Below, in pieces: positions 1 to 9,181 of a stretch of 64,000 nucleotides of DNA. The stretch covers positions 62,001-126,000 of the forward strand of contig NZ_JASTZU010000018.1 in the NCBI RefSeq assembly GCF_030282825.1. Reading direction: 5' to 3'. The stretch comes from Aquibacillus rhizosphaerae (GTDB lineage: Bacteria; Bacillota; Bacilli; Bacillales; Amphibacillaceae). How positions within the stretch are numbered: the first letter of the stretch is position 1; every line of letters starts with the position of its first letter. Below the pieces are notes generated by a model. The model saw only the letters and a program-made list of their open reading frames with translations, ran no database searches and was not told the DNA's origin. The translations under genes and the position numbers were made by a program.

Positions 1-1
1 A

Positions 2-1084
2 ATTTTCATACCTATCTTAGGTTACTTTTCAGATCGTTTTTCTCGAAAGGTAATTATTGTACCTGCATTGATTTTATACGGTTTAGGTGGATTATTAGCG
101 GGTATGGCGTCTGCATGGTTTAATAGTGCCTATCTATGGATTATGGTTGGGCGAGCTATGCAAGGTATCGGGGCTGCCGGTACCGCACCAATTGCTATGG
201 CTTTAACTGGTGATTTGTTTAAAGGCGGAGAACAAAGTAAAGTTTTAGGCTTGGTTGAGGCTTCAAATGGATTTGGTAAAGTACTTTCTCCGATTGTAGG
301 TTCACTTTTAGCACTATTAGTTTGGCATGGACCTTTTTGGGGATTTCCTATTTTCTGTCTGATATCAGTACTTCTAACCGCTCTGTTTGTAAAAGAAAAG
401 AAGAAGAAAAAAGAACCACCTTCCATTGGAAACTACGTAAAAGGACTATTTTCTGTATTTAAACAGGAAGGAAGATGGCTTTTTACTACTTACTTAGCAG
501 GAGCTACGTGCTTATTTACTTTATTTGGTATTTTATTTTATATATCAAATGTTTTGGAAGATGAACATGATATAGTTGGTGTGTTAAAGGGTGCTATATT
601 AGCTATTCCCTTGCTTTTTTTAATGACTACCTCTTTTCTTACAGGAAGCCATATAGGTAAAAATTTAAAAATAATGAAAAGATTAATTATACTTGGCTTA
701 TTATTAATGACAGCTTCTTTTGGGACTTTAACTTTATTTACAAATTTAATTCCTTTCTTTTCGGTATTAGTAGTAAGTAGTATTGGTACGGGATTAGTCC
801 TTCCTTGTTTAAATAGTCTTATTACAGGATCTGTAGGTAAATCGAGAAGAGGCTTTGTTACATCATTGTATGGTTCCGTTCGTTTTCTAGGCGTAGCTGC
901 CGGTCCACCAATATATGGTTGGCTTATGGAGATGTCACGAAATTGGATGTTCCTCAGCACAGCAGGTTTAACATTCATTGTTGCTTTTTTATGTCTAGTA
1001 TTGATTCATGTGAAAAATAATCCATCACAATCTGATCAATCATCAAAATCTTTATTTAAAAAACTTCAATTAACTACGGAATAG
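2..1084 (+). CDS. MFS permease, 5'-truncated
   Basis: This is a major facilitator superfamily transporter whose beginning lies outside the window. The frame is open from base 2, and the codons before the first possible start encode [10 protein letters not shown], which resembles the conserved loop 2-3 motif (motif A) of MFS carriers, so the first two membrane helices are missing. The remaining 360 residues contain about ten hydrophobic segments split by a basic central loop (KEKKKKK) and end in a short polar tail. Helix 4 carries [14 protein letters not shown], typical of drug/proton antiporters of this superfamily. The substrate cannot be told from sequence. The next gene starts 14 bases downstream, so the two are probably co-transcribed. 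Confidence 0.85.
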   Translation: MFIPILGYFSDRFSRKVIIVPALILYGLGGLLAGMASAWFNSAYLWIMVGRAMQGIGAAGTAPIAMALTGDLFKGGEQSKVLGLVEASNGFGKVLSPIVGSLLALLVWHGPFWGFPIFCLISVLLTALFVKEKKKKKEPPSIGNYVKGLFSVFKQEGRWLFTTYLAGATCLFTLFGILFYISNVLEDEHDIVGVLKGAILAIPLLFLMTTSFLTGSHIGKNLKIMKRLIILGLLLMTASFGTLTLFTNLIPFFSVLVVSSIGTGLVLPCLNSLITGSVGKSRRGFVTSLYGSVRFLGVAAGPPIYGWLMEMSRNWMFLSTAGLTFIVAFLCLVLIHVKNNPSQSDQSSKSLFKKLQLTTE

Positions 1085-1098
1085 ATGAAGGAGTGGTT

Positions 1099-1383
1099 AT
1101 GTTGCAAATATATTTTTCACCAGAGTTTTTAAAACAAGATGCACAAGTGCTTAATATTGTTAATGATAAAAATAAAGCTGTAGGTTATATGGCATTTTTA
1201 ATGGAAGAAAAGAAAATGTACGTTTATGGTCAATTAGAAGAAGCAGGAGTAGAAGAAGATTTTAAAGATCTTGTTGAACCCTACTTACAGGGTTTAACAA
1301 AGTTAAAACCGGACCTAGATGTATTCTCCTATTTATCGGTCGGAGGTAAAAAGGTCGAAGTTCAAGCAGAAAATGAAGAATAA
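1099..1383 (+). CDS. Small conserved-type hypothetical protein (94 aa)
   Basis: I do not recognise this gene. The ATG at 1099 is chosen over the upstream in-frame GTG (1093) because GAAGGAG (1086-1092) sits six bases before it. The product is acidic, soluble and has no signal peptide or membrane segment. It has an alternating pattern suggesting a small alpha/beta fold (LQIYFSPEFL, VGYMAFLMEEKKMYVYGQLE). It follows the MFS gene by 14 bases and probably shares its transcript. Codon use resembles neighbouring genes, so I think it is real. Confidence 0.7.
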   Translation: MLQIYFSPEFLKQDAQVLNIVNDKNKAVGYMAFLMEEKKMYVYGQLEEAGVEEDFKDLVEPYLQGLTKLKPDLDVFSYLSVGGKKVEVQAENEE

Positions 1384-1714
1384 TAACGATTTTCATAAAG
1401 GTAAGCCTGTTATATTCTGAACCCTTTGAGGGTTTAGGAGATACTTCCTTTATTTTTCTGAAGTTATGGCTGGTGTAGGCCCCAGATTGCATTGGCCGTT
1501 CCTTGTACTAGGACGACGAAGAACTAACGGCTTTGGGTGGAATCTAATAGGTAACGTTATCTTTTCTATTCATTATTTATTCCAAGTGCACCAGCATATA
1601 GTACTAAAAGAAATGAAACCATCGGTAATTCATTAGAGATAATTCTTTAAAAGTTTTATCAAACAATGCACAGAAGGAGAAATTTAAAAGTTGTCCTGTG
1701 AATTAGGTTCATAT
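1384..1714. other. Intergenic region with several hairpins, GC-richer core
   Basis: This 331-base gap has no convincing gene. A perfect 6-bp hairpin (AACCCT-TTG-AGGGTT, near 1420-1434) is followed by a weak AGGA/TCCT hairpin and a T-rich run, which may end the upstream transcript. Between about 1460 and 1550 the sequence is clearly GC-richer than its surroundings and can form CTGG/CCAG and GGCCGTT/AACGGCT stems. It could be a structured RNA or the relic of a repeat. Confidence 0.35.
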
Positions 1715-2341
1715 TTATTTTTTTCTCCAAACAACGGGTGGAGTTATTTTTGGGATTTTTGGTATTAACTTTAAGTTGTACACTATATCAACAATTTTTG
1801 TTGAACCAAATTGCAACAAGATTGCTTGGAATACAATGGGCCAATGAATTATTGAACCTGTTAAAATAAAAATTAGTCCATTTAAAAGAAGAAGTGGTTT
1901 TCCAGGGGAGCTATTTCGATGCACTGCGATTATTAAAGCTAATACACCCATCCCACCATTGGATACCTTTTGCCTTAAAAGAATTCCTACACCAATGCCC
2001 AAAGTAACAGAACCAATGAAAAGATCGAGCCATATATTAGAGTAATGAACAAACAAGTCCATACTGAATAGGTGAACACTTATGGAAGTAATTGTGATAG
2101 CATACATTGTCCCGATAGCACTTGAATTTCCTAACCAATAGATTGCTAAAACAAGCAGTGAAAAATTAACAAACCATAGAGCAAAGCTAAGTGGGATACC
2201 AAACCAGTAATTCAATAAAACCGCAATTCCAGCTGCTCCACCAGAAGGGATGGAATGAGGAAAAAGAAATAAGGACATCGCCATCCCTTGTATAAAACTA
2301 CCGCACGTAATAAGGAAATAATGGTGGGTTAAATACTTCAT
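1715..2341 (-). CDS. YitT-family (DUF161) membrane protein, short form
   Basis: The 208-residue product is an integral membrane protein with about five hydrophobic helices. Its signature SIPSGGAAGIAVLLNYWFGI and the later KVSNGGMGVLALII are typical of the YitT/YczE group, whose members carry two such glycine-rich repeats. Usual YitT proteins run to about 280 residues and end in a cytoplasmic DUF2179 domain. This one stops soon after the last helix, so it lacks that domain. The function of the family is not settled. The gene is transcribed alone, divergent from the proBA leader, and its ribosome site (AAAGAGA) is weak. Confidence 0.75.
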   Translation of the reverse strand: MKYLTHHYFLITCGSFIQGMAMSLFLFPHSIPSGGAAGIAVLLNYWFGIPLSFALWFVNFSLLVLAIYWLGNSSAIGTMYAITITSISVHLFSMDLFVHYSNIWLDLFIGSVTLGIGVGILLRQKVSNGGMGVLALIIAVHRNSSPGKPLLLLNGLIFILTGSIIHWPIVFQAILLQFGSTKIVDIVYNLKLIPKIPKITPPVVWRKK

Positions 2342-2525
2342 GTTCTCTTTGCGACTTTTCTTAGGTAATGTTTATACAGGCTTCTCATATTGATCGCCCT
2401 CTTTCATAATAATAGGTTTAGCTTGTCTTATTTAATTGTATTTAATTTTTGTTTAAATATGAGAAAGAATAGAATTTATTAAAATGCTTATAAATGAATC
2501 GTTAGACTTTTCTGAAACCTGTGTG

Positions 2526-2554
2526 TTGACATATGGAGTGTAGTGAAGCATAAT
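2526..2554 (+). promoter_or_regulatory. SigA-type promoter of the proBA leader
   Basis: A perfect -35 hexamer TTGACA (2526-2531) is separated by 17 bases from CATAAT (2549-2554), one mismatch from consensus. Transcription would start near 2561, just ahead of the T-box structure. Confidence 0.65.
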
Positions 2555-2560
2555 ATTTTT

Positions 2561-2820
2561 AACAAAACATTTTAAAGTGTTGATGAGGAATAGTAAATGT
2601 TATGAAAACGTTAGAGAGTGAAATCCATTGGCTGAAAGATTTCATCGTTATTTCATACATTGAACCTACCCTACGGAGCTGTTGAGCTAATAACTTAACC
2701 GCAGGTACCCGGCGTTATGGGAATGAAGTGGGCATTATTTGCCAACAAGAGGTGGTACCGCGGTTAAACTCTTTCCGTCCTTTACATTAATTTGTAATGG
2801 ATGGAAAGAGTTTTTTGTTT
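2561..2820 (+). promoter_or_regulatory. T-box leader, proline specific (tRNA-Pro sensing)
   Basis: This leader RNA controls proBA by reading the charging state of a tRNA. The T-box sequence AGAGGTGGTACCGCGG is at 2748-2763. It overlaps the strong terminator hairpin 2767-2810, whose 14-bp arms (one G-U) are followed by T6. In stem I an AGTAA bulge motif (2589-2593) faces GAA-CCT-A at 2662-2668, which places a CCU proline codon at the specifier position 2665-2667. Uncharged tRNA-Pro should stabilise the antiterminator and allow proBA expression. The proline assignment agrees with the genes that follow. Confidence 0.92.
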
Positions 2821-2887
2821 TATTGTGTATCATCGTACTCAATTAAAATGAAGGACGTTTAATAAACATGATGAAGGCGTGATTCAG

Positions 2888-4009
2888 GTGGCTAAAAAAA
2901 GAGTGGTAGTGAAGATTGGGAGTAGTTCATTAACTGATAAATATGGTAGTTTAAGTGAAAAGAAGATCAAAGAACATGCTACTGCCTTAGCAAGTCTCAA
3001 AAAGAAGAATTATGAAGTTATTTTAATATCTTCAGGTGCAGTATCGGCAGGATTTAGCGACTTGGGTTATCCTACAAGACCTGTTACGGTAGCTGGTAAA
3101 CAGGCAGCAGCAGCGGTTGGTCAAGGTCTATTAGTGCAAGCATATACAGAAGCGTTTAAATCTTTTGGTATTGTTGCAGCTCAACTTCTCATAACAAGAG
3201 ATGTTTTTGTGAATAATGAACAGTTTGGAAATGTTTATTCTACATTGACAGAACTACTAAAACGATCGGTTTTACCAATTATTAATGAAAATGATACAGT
3301 TGCGATTGATGAATTAACTTTCGGGGATAATGATATGCTTTCTGCACTTGTTAGTGGGCTAGTAAATGCGGATTTCTTAATTATGTTAACAGACATTAAC
3401 GGATTATATGATGAGAACCCACATGCTAATCCAGCAGCTAAGCGTTATAATCGTTTAGAAGTAATTTCTCCACGAATATTGAACCAGGCAAGTGGAGCGG
3501 GTTCTAAATTTGGAACAGGTGGAATGAAGTCGAAAATCATGGCAGCACAGACAGCTCTTTCACTAGGCGTGAATGTATTTGTTGGTACAGGTTTTGGTCC
3601 TGATAAATTATTAGAAATTATGAACGGGAATGGTGATGGTACTTATATTGGTGATAAACAAACCCACAGTTTACGTAAACAAAAACAATGGATTGCTTTT
3701 CATTCGTCAATTTCAGGAAAAGTATTAATTGATGAAGGAGCAGAACATGCGATCTTACATGAAGGAAAAAGCTTACTTCCAGCCGGTATTAAATCGGTTA
3801 GTGGTAATTTCAAAGTTGGTGAAGTGGTTGAAGTGGTTACAGACAGACAAATAATTGCTAAAGGCCAAGTTAATTACTCTGCTGACGAATTAAACTTAAT
3901 AAAAGGGATGGGCAGTCAGAAAGCTATGATAAAAACTGAACGAAAAAAACCAGAAGCTATACATCGCAATCGACTAGTACTATCACTTAAGGAGGATTTA
4001 TATGAGTGA
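2888..4009 (+). CDS. proB: Glutamate 5-kinase
   Basis: The enzyme phosphorylates L-glutamate to gamma-glutamyl phosphate, the first step of proline synthesis. The amino-acid kinase domain fills residues 1-255 and shows [10 protein letters not shown], the substrate loop [12 protein letters not shown] and [13 protein letters not shown]-terminal PUA domain covers roughly 275-355. I start it at GTG 2888 because AAGG (2874-2877) is ten bases upstream and the product then begins [11 protein letters not shown] like other ProB proteins. An in-frame GTG at 2879 is too close to that site. The length (373 aa) is normal. It overlaps proA by eight bases. The T-box implies control by proline supply; feedback inhibition by proline is usual for the family. 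Confidence 0.96.
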   Translation: MAKKRVVVKIGSSSLTDKYGSLSEKKIKEHATALASLKKKNYEVILISSGAVSAGFSDLGYPTRPVTVAGKQAAAAVGQGLLVQAYTEAFKSFGIVAAQLLITRDVFVNNEQFGNVYSTLTELLKRSVLPIINENDTVAIDELTFGDNDMLSALVSGLVNADFLIMLTDINGLYDENPHANPAAKRYNRLEVISPRILNQASGAGSKFGTGGMKSKIMAAQTALSLGVNVFVGTGFGPDKLLEIMNGNGDGTYIGDKQTHSLRKQKQWIAFHSSISGKVLIDEGAEHAILHEGKSLLPAGIKSVSGNFKVGEVVEVVTDRQIIAKGQVNYSADELNLIKGMGSQKAMIKTERKKPEAIHRNRLVLSLKEDLYE

Positions 4010-5246
4010 TTTACAAACAAAAGCAAGCGCAGTGAAGTCATGTGTAATCGAATTATCAAAGAAAACAACCAAACAAAAAAATGATGCACTTCTCTTAATA
4101 GCGAGTGAATTAGTTAATCAGCTTCCTTTTATCGTTGAAGAAAATAAAAAAGATATTGCTAGCGGAAGAGAAAATGGATTTCATGAATCATTAATTGATC
4201 GACTTGCATTAACAGAGGACCGAATCCATGATATGGCAGATGCTTTAAAACAATTAATAGAGATAAATGACCCAATTGGTGAATTAATTGATTCATGGGA
4301 AAGACCAAATGGCTTACAAATTAAACAAGTAAGAGTTCCTTTAGGTGTTGTAGGAATGATTTATGAAGCAAGACCAAATGTTACTGTCGATGCTGCGAGT
4401 TTATGTTTAAAAACAGGTAACGCAGTTTTGTTGAGAGGAAGTTCTTCAGCAATACATTCCAATACAGCAATTGTTAAAGTTATCCATGATGCTCTTAAAA
4501 AGTCAGATTTACCTTTAGACTCCGTTCACTTAGTGGAGGATACTAGTAGAGAAACGGCATCACAAATGTTTAAGATGAATGATTATTTAGATGTATTAAT
4601 TCCACGAGGTGGAAAGAAATTAATAGATACTGTAGTGGCACAAGCAACGGTACCAGTATTAGAAACAGGAGCTGGAAATTGTCATTTATTTATAGATGAA
4701 ACTGCTGAAGCTAGGATGGCTATCGATATTGCTATCAATGCAAAAACACAACGTCCATCCGTATGTAACTCTATTGAAACAATTCTAGTTCATAAAAAAT
4801 GGGCAGATAAATATCTTGAAGAACTAGTATTAGCACTAAAAAATTCTGATGTTGAAATACGTGCTGATAAAAAAATATACGCAAAGATTAACGGAATATT
4901 AGCTGCGACAGAGTTGGATTGGGAAACGGAATTTTTAGATAAAATAGTTGCTATTAAAATCGTTGAATCCACAGAAGAAGCAATAGAACATATTAATAAA
5001 TACGGATCTAAACACTCAGAATCAATTATTTCAGAAGATGATAGTCATGTAGTTGAATTTATGAATACGATTGATGCAGCTGCAGTTTATCATAATTCAT
5101 CGACTAGGTTTACAGATGGATTCGAATTTGGATTTGGAGCGGAAATTGGTATAAGTACACAAAAGTTACATGCGAGAGGTCCCATGGGATTACCAGCTTT
5201 AACTTCAACAAAATATTTATTGTATGGTAATGGACAAATTAAATAA
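4002..5246 (+). CDS. proA: Gamma-glutamyl phosphate reductase
   Basis: This enzyme reduces gamma-glutamyl phosphate with NADPH to glutamate semialdehyde, the second step of proline synthesis. At 414 residues it is full length. Conserved aldehyde-dehydrogenase-fold motifs include [17 protein letters not shown], the nucleotide segment [12 protein letters not shown], the catalytic cysteine in [11 protein letters not shown] and the C-terminal [21 protein letters not shown] (quoted in part). A good ribosome site (AAGGAGG) lies inside the end of proB, and the genes overlap by eight bases, so translation is probably coupled. The final enzyme, ProC, is not in this window. Confidence 0.97.
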   Translation: MSDLQTKASAVKSCVIELSKKTTKQKNDALLLIASELVNQLPFIVEENKKDIASGRENGFHESLIDRLALTEDRIHDMADALKQLIEINDPIGELIDSWERPNGLQIKQVRVPLGVVGMIYEARPNVTVDAASLCLKTGNAVLLRGSSSAIHSNTAIVKVIHDALKKSDLPLDSVHLVEDTSRETASQMFKMNDYLDVLIPRGGKKLIDTVVAQATVPVLETGAGNCHLFIDETAEARMAIDIAINAKTQRPSVCNSIETILVHKKWADKYLEELVLALKNSDVEIRADKKIYAKINGILAATELDWETEFLDKIVAIKIVESTEEAIEHINKYGSKHSESIISEDDSHVVEFMNTIDAAAVYHNSSTRFTDGFEFGFGAEIGISTQKLHARGPMGLPALTSTKYLLYGNGQIK

Positions 5247-5284
5247 CCATCTTTCTAAAAAATATTCGCTGTATTACGGTTGAT

Positions 5285-5348
5285 TATAATGAAAGTATGA
5301 AGAAAATAAGTTAGAATAGTATGTAGTTTTTAAAAACTACATACTATT
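5285..5348 (+). promoter_or_regulatory. ppaC leader: -10 element and perfect 34-bp palindrome
   Basis: A perfect TATAAT (5285-5290) with a poor -35 would start transcription near 5297. The leader then holds a perfect inverted repeat with 17-bp arms and no spacer (5315-5331 and 5332-5348), ending seven bases before the ppaC ribosome site. There is no T-tract after it, so it is not an ordinary terminator. It may be a 5' stabilising hairpin or an operator. Confidence 0.5.
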
Positions 5349-5370
5349 AATGATTAGAAGGAGCGTAATA

Positions 5371-6294
5371 ATGGATAAAATATTAATTTTCGGTCACAAA
5401 AATCCTGATACGGACACCGTATCTTCGGCAATTGCTTATGCAAACTTAAAAGAGAAGTTAGGTTTAAATGTTGAACCTGTGCGATTAGGAGCTGTAAATG
5501 GCGAGACGCAGTTTGCTTTAGACTATTTTAACGTAGATGCACCGAGGTTGGTTGAAACAGTAGCGAATGAGGTAGACCAAGTTATTTTAGTTGACCATAA
5601 CGAACGTCAACAAAGTGCACAAGATATTGATCAAGTACAGGTTGTTGAAGTAATTGATCATCATAGAATATCGAACTTTGAGACTAGTGATCCACTTTAT
5701 TATCGTGCAGAACCAGTTGGCTGTACTGCAACAATTCTAAATAAGTTATACAAGGAAAATAAAGTAGATATTCCAAAAGAGATTGCTGGATTAATGTTAT
5801 CTGCAATTATTTCTGATTCATTATTATTTAAATCACCAACATGTACAGATCAGGATGTAGCTGCGGCCAAGGAATTAGCTGTAATTGCAGGAGTTGATAC
5901 AGATACATACGGTTTGGATATGCTAAAAGCAGGAGCCGATTTGAGTGATAAATCAGTAGAAGAATTGATTTCACTTGATGCGAAAGAATTTGAAATGGCA
6001 AAAAACAAAGTGGAAGTAGCCCAAGTAAATACTGTAGATACGGATGAAGTGTTAGCGGCACAAGATGAGATAGAAAAAGCTATTTCTTCCGTTATCGAAA
6101 GTAAAGGTTTGGATCTTTTTGTCTTTGTTGTGACGGATATACTAAATAATGATTCTGTTATCCTTTCACTGGGTAAACAAGCAAATGTTGTAGAGAAAGC
6201 TTTTAATGTTAATTTGGAAAATAATAAGGCGCTGTTAAAAGGTGTTGTATCTCGTAAAAAACAAATTGTTCCCAATATAACTGATGCATTTTAA
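5371..6294 (+). CDS. ppaC: Manganese-dependent inorganic pyrophosphatase (family II)
   Basis: The enzyme hydrolyses pyrophosphate to phosphate in the cytoplasm and so drives biosynthetic reactions. It belongs to the DHH phosphoesterase superfamily. The N-terminal domain (about 1-190) shows [14 protein letters not shown] and the DHH motif in [10 protein letters not shown]; the DHHA2 domain ends with the substrate-binding SRKKQIVP. The start at 5371 is set by AGAAGGAG (5356-5363) seven bases upstream; an earlier in-frame ATG (5350) would place that site inside the gene. The length, 307 residues, is typical. It is a single-gene transcript bounded by a strong terminator. Confidence 0.96.
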   Translation: MDKILIFGHKNPDTDTVSSAIAYANLKEKLGLNVEPVRLGAVNGETQFALDYFNVDAPRLVETVANEVDQVILVDHNERQQSAQDIDQVQVVEVIDHHRISNFETSDPLYYRAEPVGCTATILNKLYKENKVDIPKEIAGLMLSAIISDSLLFKSPTCTDQDVAAAKELAVIAGVDTDTYGLDMLKAGADLSDKSVEELISLDAKEFEMAKNKVEVAQVNTVDTDEVLAAQDEIEKAISSVIESKGLDLFVFVVTDILNNDSVILSLGKQANVVEKAFNVNLENNKALLKGVVSRKKQIVPNITDAF

Positions 6295-6312
6295 ATGATA
6301 AGAAATGAATCG

Positions 6313-6352
6313 CAAAGAAACCAACTACTTAAGTAGTTGGTTTCTTTGTTTT
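6313..6352 (+). terminator. Rho-independent terminator of ppaC
   Basis: A perfect inverted repeat with 18-bp arms (6313-6330 and 6331-6348) is followed by TTTT. It lies 19 bases after the ppaC stop codon. Confidence 0.85.
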
Positions 6353-6526
6353 AACAATGAAATTCTAAAATAATGGGAAATTAAAATAAACTATTTCCTG
6401 GGAAACCGCATGAAGTGACATGTTTAATGAAAATTTGCAATTTCTTAATCAGATTTATTATAGTTTCCACATACTATAGGAGAATCTCGTAAATAATAGT
6501 AAAAAAACTAATATCTGGAGGATTCC

Positions 6527-7306
6527 ATGTCTATTATCGATAAAGTAGCTATTATAACTGGTGCAGGTTCAGGAATTGGTCATGAGACAGCGATTCATTT
6601 AGCCAATGCTGGCGTACAAGTCTGCTTATTTGATATCAGTGAGGAGAACCTGATAAAAACAAAAACAGAGATTAAACAACTAGGTTTTGAAACAACTATA
6701 TACCCGTTTGATATTTCTAATAACGACCAAGTAATGGAGGCTTTTAAACATGTATATAATTGTTTTGGTCGGGTAGATATTGTATTTGCCAATGCTGGCA
6801 TAGCTGGTAATTTAGCAGCGATTGAGAAAATGGAAATAAGTGAATGGGATAAAACAATAAACACAAATGTCAATGGAACTTTCTTAACTATAAAAAATGC
6901 CATACCATATTTAAAGAAAAAAGGTGGAAGTATTATTATCACAAGTTCTGTCAGTGGGAACCGCGTTTTTTCACAAGCGGGTTTCTCAGCTTATAGTACT
7001 TCTAAAGCGAGTCAGCTCGCATTAATGAAAATGGCAGCTCTAGAGCTAGCTGCTTATCAAATTCGAGTTAATGCAATTTGCCCGGGGGCAATATCAACAA
7101 ATATAGGAAAAAGTATTGATAAGGACTCATCTCTACATGAAGTTGAGGTACCTATTGACTTTCCATTAGGGGACCAGCCACTTGAGCACCGTGCAGGTAG
7201 TGCAATTCAAGTTGCTAGTCTCGTGCATTTTCTAGCATCTGATCAATCAAAACACATTACTGGAACTGAAATATATATAGATGGCGGCGAATCGTTACTG
7301 CGATGA
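6527..7306 (+). CDS. Short-chain dehydrogenase/reductase (SDR)
   Basis: This is a classical SDR of 259 residues. The Rossmann motif TGAGSGIG (about 11-18), NAGIAG (about 89-94), the catalytic serine in IITSSVSG and the YSTSK Tyr-Lys pair are all present, so it should be an active NAD(P)-dependent oxidoreductase. The C-terminus YIDGGESLL is typical of the class. The substrate is unknown. TGGAGG (6516-6521) precedes the ATG. The Gfo/Idh oxidoreductase follows after 338 bases with its own control elements, so a shared sugar or polyol pathway is possible but not shown. Confidence 0.88.
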   Translation: MSIIDKVAIITGAGSGIGHETAIHLANAGVQVCLFDISEENLIKTKTEIKQLGFETTIYPFDISNNDQVMEAFKHVYNCFGRVDIVFANAGIAGNLAAIEKMEISEWDKTINTNVNGTFLTIKNAIPYLKKKGGSIIITSSVSGNRVFSQAGFSAYSTSKASQLALMKMAALELAAYQIRVNAICPGAISTNIGKSIDKDSSLHEVEVPIDFPLGDQPLEHRAGSAIQVASLVHFLASDQSKHITGTEIYIDGGESLLR

Positions 7307-7347
7307 AGGTAGATGTTGACACCGTAGTTAAAACACTCTAAACTTAA

Positions 7348-7502
7348 ATAACAACGTTGTTATATAAGGGGGTAAAAGTTAGTTTGTGTACCAAGAGAAT
7401 TTTTCAGGGTTGGATGAATTAAATTTTCCATCTTATAAAAATATACTTGAAGATGGATTAGGCGATGTATAAAATAATTGCGCAAAAATGAAAACGTTAT
7501 CA
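7348..7502 (+). promoter_or_regulatory. LacI-type palindrome and cre site before the Gfo/Idh gene
   Basis: A perfect 16-base palindrome with an AACGTT core is at 7348-7363, the form bound by LacI-family repressors. At 7489-7502 is TGAAAACGTTATCA, which fits the CcpA cre consensus TGWNANCGNTNWCA at every fixed position. Both lie upstream of the Gfo/Idh gene at 7645 and suggest control by a specific sugar regulator plus carbon catabolite repression. No LacI-family gene is in the window. Confidence 0.55.
7386..7472 (+). pseudogene. Possible gene remnant (28 codons)
   Basis: A short frame starting GTG (7386) behind an AAGGGGG-like ribosome site (7367-7373) reads as plausible protein (VYQENFSGLDELN, then FPSYKNILEDG) and stops at 7472. 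Composition resembles real coding sequence, but it is too short to assign. The rest of the 338-base gap holds the operator and cre site and no other convincing gene. It may be the stub of a deleted gene or chance. Confidence 0.25.
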
Positions 7503-7644
7503 AAAATATCAGGATGGAAAGTATGTACTAATTTTCCTGTCTACATCTTAGTATCTACTAATGTAACAAACCGCTTTCTAGAAGTTTATGTATGTGGTGT
7601 TAAAGAGATTAGAATTAAACTAATGTATTTGAGGAGGGTTTCTG

Positions 7645-8958
7645 ATGAAAAGAATAGTTATTTGTGGCATAAGTAATCGGGCTATGGGGATGTTTATTGA
7701 ACCAGTACTAACTAGTTATTATGAACATAATCAAATTGTTGGTTTACTCGATGTTGATAATCGTCGTATGTCATTATGTAAGGAAAAATATCCAAGTTTA
7801 ATGGATATTCCTTGTTTTAATGAAAATCAGTTTAAACAAATGATTCAGGAAACACAAGCTAATACAGTAATTGTAACGAGTAGGGATGATACCCATGTGA
7901 ATTATATTCTTCAAGCACTAGAAAATGATTTAAATGTCATTACAGAAAAACCAATGGTAACAACTGCTGCTGATGCTAAAACGGTGATGGAGGCTGAACA
8001 GAGAAGTTTAGGTAATGTTACCGTTGCATTTAATTATCGTTATAACGCCTATCATCGTAGAATTAAAGAAATAATAATGGATGGAAAAGTAGGTAGAGTA
8101 ACCTCTGTTGACTTAAATTGGTATATTGATACGTATCATGGGGCTAGTTACTTTAAACGCTGGAATCGGGTTAGAGAACATTCAGGTGGCTTATCGGTCC
8201 ATAAATCAACACACCACTTCGATCTAGTCAATTGGTGGATTGATCAATTACCTGAACAAGTATTCGCATATGGAGCTTTAAATTACTTTGGCAAAGATGG
8301 TGAACTAAATCCAAGTCCAAAAAATAATCGTTTTTGTGGAACTTGTCAGGAACAACTAGATTGTCAGTATTATATGAGGTGGTCAAATAGAACAAATAAC
8401 GTCCGAATTAAAGATGATCACATTCAGTCTACAACTAATTCTTTAACTAAACCTGACTATACAAATTATCGACCTGATGCATGTATCTTTGATCATGAAA
8501 TAGAGATTGAGGATACATATGTAGCTACCGTAAAATATGATAAGGGCTCATTCTTGAGCTATTCGATTAACTTTTCTTTACCTTATGAAGGGTATCGATT
8601 AGCAATTAATGGAACAAAAGGCAGAATAGAAACAATGGAATTCCATGAACCAAGTCGGGTGCCATTTCCTATCCCTGAACAAACAATTGATTACTATCCT
8701 TTGTTCGGTTCTAAGGAAGTGATCCATGTGGTTAAAGGTGAAGGAACACATGGTGGTGGGGACCCTTTATTACAGGAAGACCTTTTTTTAGGTGTAGATC
8801 CAACTAGATCTTATGATATATTAGCTGGGACAAAAGCGGGAGCCTACTCCATTGCTCTAGGTGAAGGAGTATGGCGCTCGAGTAAAACTAATTTACCAAT
8901 TCGGATTAATGAGCTTTTGAATATTAAAAACGATCAAACACATACGTTCCAGACTTAA
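7645..8958 (+). CDS. Gfo/Idh/MocA-family oxidoreductase
   Basis: The 437-residue protein has an N-terminal Rossmann domain (VICGISNRAMGM, then ENDLNVITEKP with the family lysine near residue 98) and a C-terminal alpha/beta domain with STHHFDLVNWW supplying the usual histidine. Such enzymes use NAD(P) to oxidise or reduce sugars, inositols or their derivatives. Around residues 231-241 it has a cysteine cluster, C-x2-C-x5-C, with a fourth Cys in DACIFDHE. Other long Gfo/Idh proteins have similar cysteine clusters, perhaps binding a metal. GGAGGG lies just before the ATG. The upstream cre site suggests a catabolic role; the substrate is not evident. Confidence 0.85.
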   Translation: MKRIVICGISNRAMGMFIEPVLTSYYEHNQIVGLLDVDNRRMSLCKEKYPSLMDIPCFNENQFKQMIQETQANTVIVTSRDDTHVNYILQALENDLNVITEKPMVTTAADAKTVMEAEQRSLGNVTVAFNYRYNAYHRRIKEIIMDGKVGRVTSVDLNWYIDTYHGASYFKRWNRVREHSGGLSVHKSTHHFDLVNWWIDQLPEQVFAYGALNYFGKDGELNPSPKNNRFCGTCQEQLDCQYYMRWSNRTNNVRIKDDHIQSTTNSLTKPDYTNYRPDACIFDHEIEIEDTYVATVKYDKGSFLSYSINFSLPYEGYRLAINGTKGRIETMEFHEPSRVPFPIPEQTIDYYPLFGSKEVIHVVKGEGTHGGGDPLLQEDLFLGVDPTRSYDILAGTKAGAYSIALGEGVWRSSKTNLPIRINELLNIKNDQTHTFQT

Positions 8959-9181
8959 CATAATTTTATTCTTGTGATTAGAATATCGGTACACCCTTGT
9001 TACCTAGGAGCTAATAATAAAATTCTTCCTTTTTTTCAGAATAAGAGTTAGACTTAATGATAAGCCGTAAAATTTTAAATAATAAAAATATTAAATAAAT
9101 TTAGTGTGCTATCCAGTTTTCTAATTTATTTGATTATGGTAGTATTAGTCTATCAATTTTCTTGAGGAAGGATTCTAAAGT

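Noticed and set aside
2598-2611. cre-like TGAAAACGTTAGAG in the proBA leader
   Set aside because: It fails the final WCA of the consensus and lies in T-box stem I, where the sequence is explained by RNA structure.
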